From positions 1-6,484 of the forward strand of contig JACDAZ010000213.1 of NCBI GenBank assembly GCA_013695175.1: a DNA stretch of 6,484 bases, read 5' to 3'. This stretch comes from Flavisolibacter sp. (lineage in GTDB: Bacteria > Bacteroidota > Bacteroidia > Chitinophagales > Chitinophagaceae). The notes under the pieces are model-generated. The model did not search any database. It was not told the origin of the DNA and saw only the letters and a program-made list of their open reading frames with translations. Made by a program: the position numbers and the translations under genes. Shown one piece after another: positions 6,386-6,484 of the stretch (its first letter is position 1; every line of letters starts with the position of its first letter).

Positions 6386-6484
6386 AAATGGCAGAATCAT
6401 TACTGCCTCAGAAGATTATGTTGCAGATATTTTTATTGAAGATGAAAAGATTCATTCAATTGGTAAAAACCTGCAGGTAAGTGC
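6369..6484 (+). CDS. hydA: Dihydropyrimidinase/hydantoinase-like amidohydrolase, 3'-truncated by window edge
   Basis: Only the first 38 codons are present; the gene runs off the window. The translation MSILIKNGRIITASEDYVAD followed by IFIEDEKIHSIGKNL is the N-terminal beta-sandwich of cyclic amidohydrolases, with the family pattern L-I-K-N-G-R-I-(V/I)-T-A then A-D-I-x-I-E-D-x-K-I-x-x-I-G. The metal-binding His motif that would confirm activity lies beyond the edge. The enzyme would hydrolyse the ring of dihydrouracil/dihydrothymine, or of hydantoins. The ATG at 6369 lies inside the permease gene, giving a 17-nt out-of-frame overlap that suggests translational coupling; it is preceded by an A-rich stretch (atgaaaaaacaagtct), usual for Bacteroidota starts. 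Allantoinase or dihydroorotase-like enzymes share this N-terminal shape, so dihydropyrimidinase is likely rather than certain. Confidence 0.82.
   Translation, partial: MSILIKNGRIITASEDYVADIFIEDEKIHSIGKNLQVS

Overview
The window is AT-rich, all recognisable genes lie on the + strand, and it reads like a Bacteroidota chromosome, probably close to Chitinophagaceae/Sphingobacteriia. Supporting signs are A-rich sequence rather than Shine-Dalgarno motifs before the starts, a TAnnTTTG promoter-like box, a short Sec signal peptide ending in FAQ, and an IS200-like transposase with palindromic intergenic repeats of a kind common in that phylum. The lineage call is inference from style, not from a marker gene.

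Layout: (1) 2-1120, the 3' three quarters of a CoA-acylating (methyl)malonate-semialdehyde dehydrogenase (mmsA), cut by the window edge. (2) 1121-1447, a 327-bp gap holding a nested imperfect inverted repeat. (3) 1448-2791, a class III PLP aminotransferase. (4) 2792-3661, a module with four 15-nt palindromes in a duplicated ~100-bp unit, a complete IS200/REP-associated Y1 transposase (3004-3468), two more palindromes and a candidate promoter. (5) 3662-4858, a secreted DmpA/BapA-type (P1 family, self-processing) aminopeptidase. (6) 4907-6385, an NCS1-type nucleobase/hydantoin/allantoin permease. (7) 6369-6484, the first 38 codons of a dihydropyrimidinase-like amidohydrolase, overlapping the permease by 17 nt and running off the window.

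The metabolic genes fit one theme: reductive pyrimidine (or hydantoin) breakdown and disposal of beta-alanine. The permease would import the ring compound, dihydropyrimidinase would open the dihydro-ring, an off-window ureidopropionase would give beta-alanine, the aminotransferase would convert it to malonate semialdehyde, and the MmsA-like enzyme would yield acetyl-CoA. The DmpA/BapA-type peptidase is the unexpected member. Some characterised relatives release N-terminal beta-amino acids, including beta-alanine, from small peptides, so it may be a second, periplasmic source of beta-alanine. That link is a hypothesis from context.

I saw no defence system, CRISPR array, tRNA or rRNA. The most unusual non-coding content is two unrelated palindromic repeat families occupying two of the gaps in the catabolic cluster.
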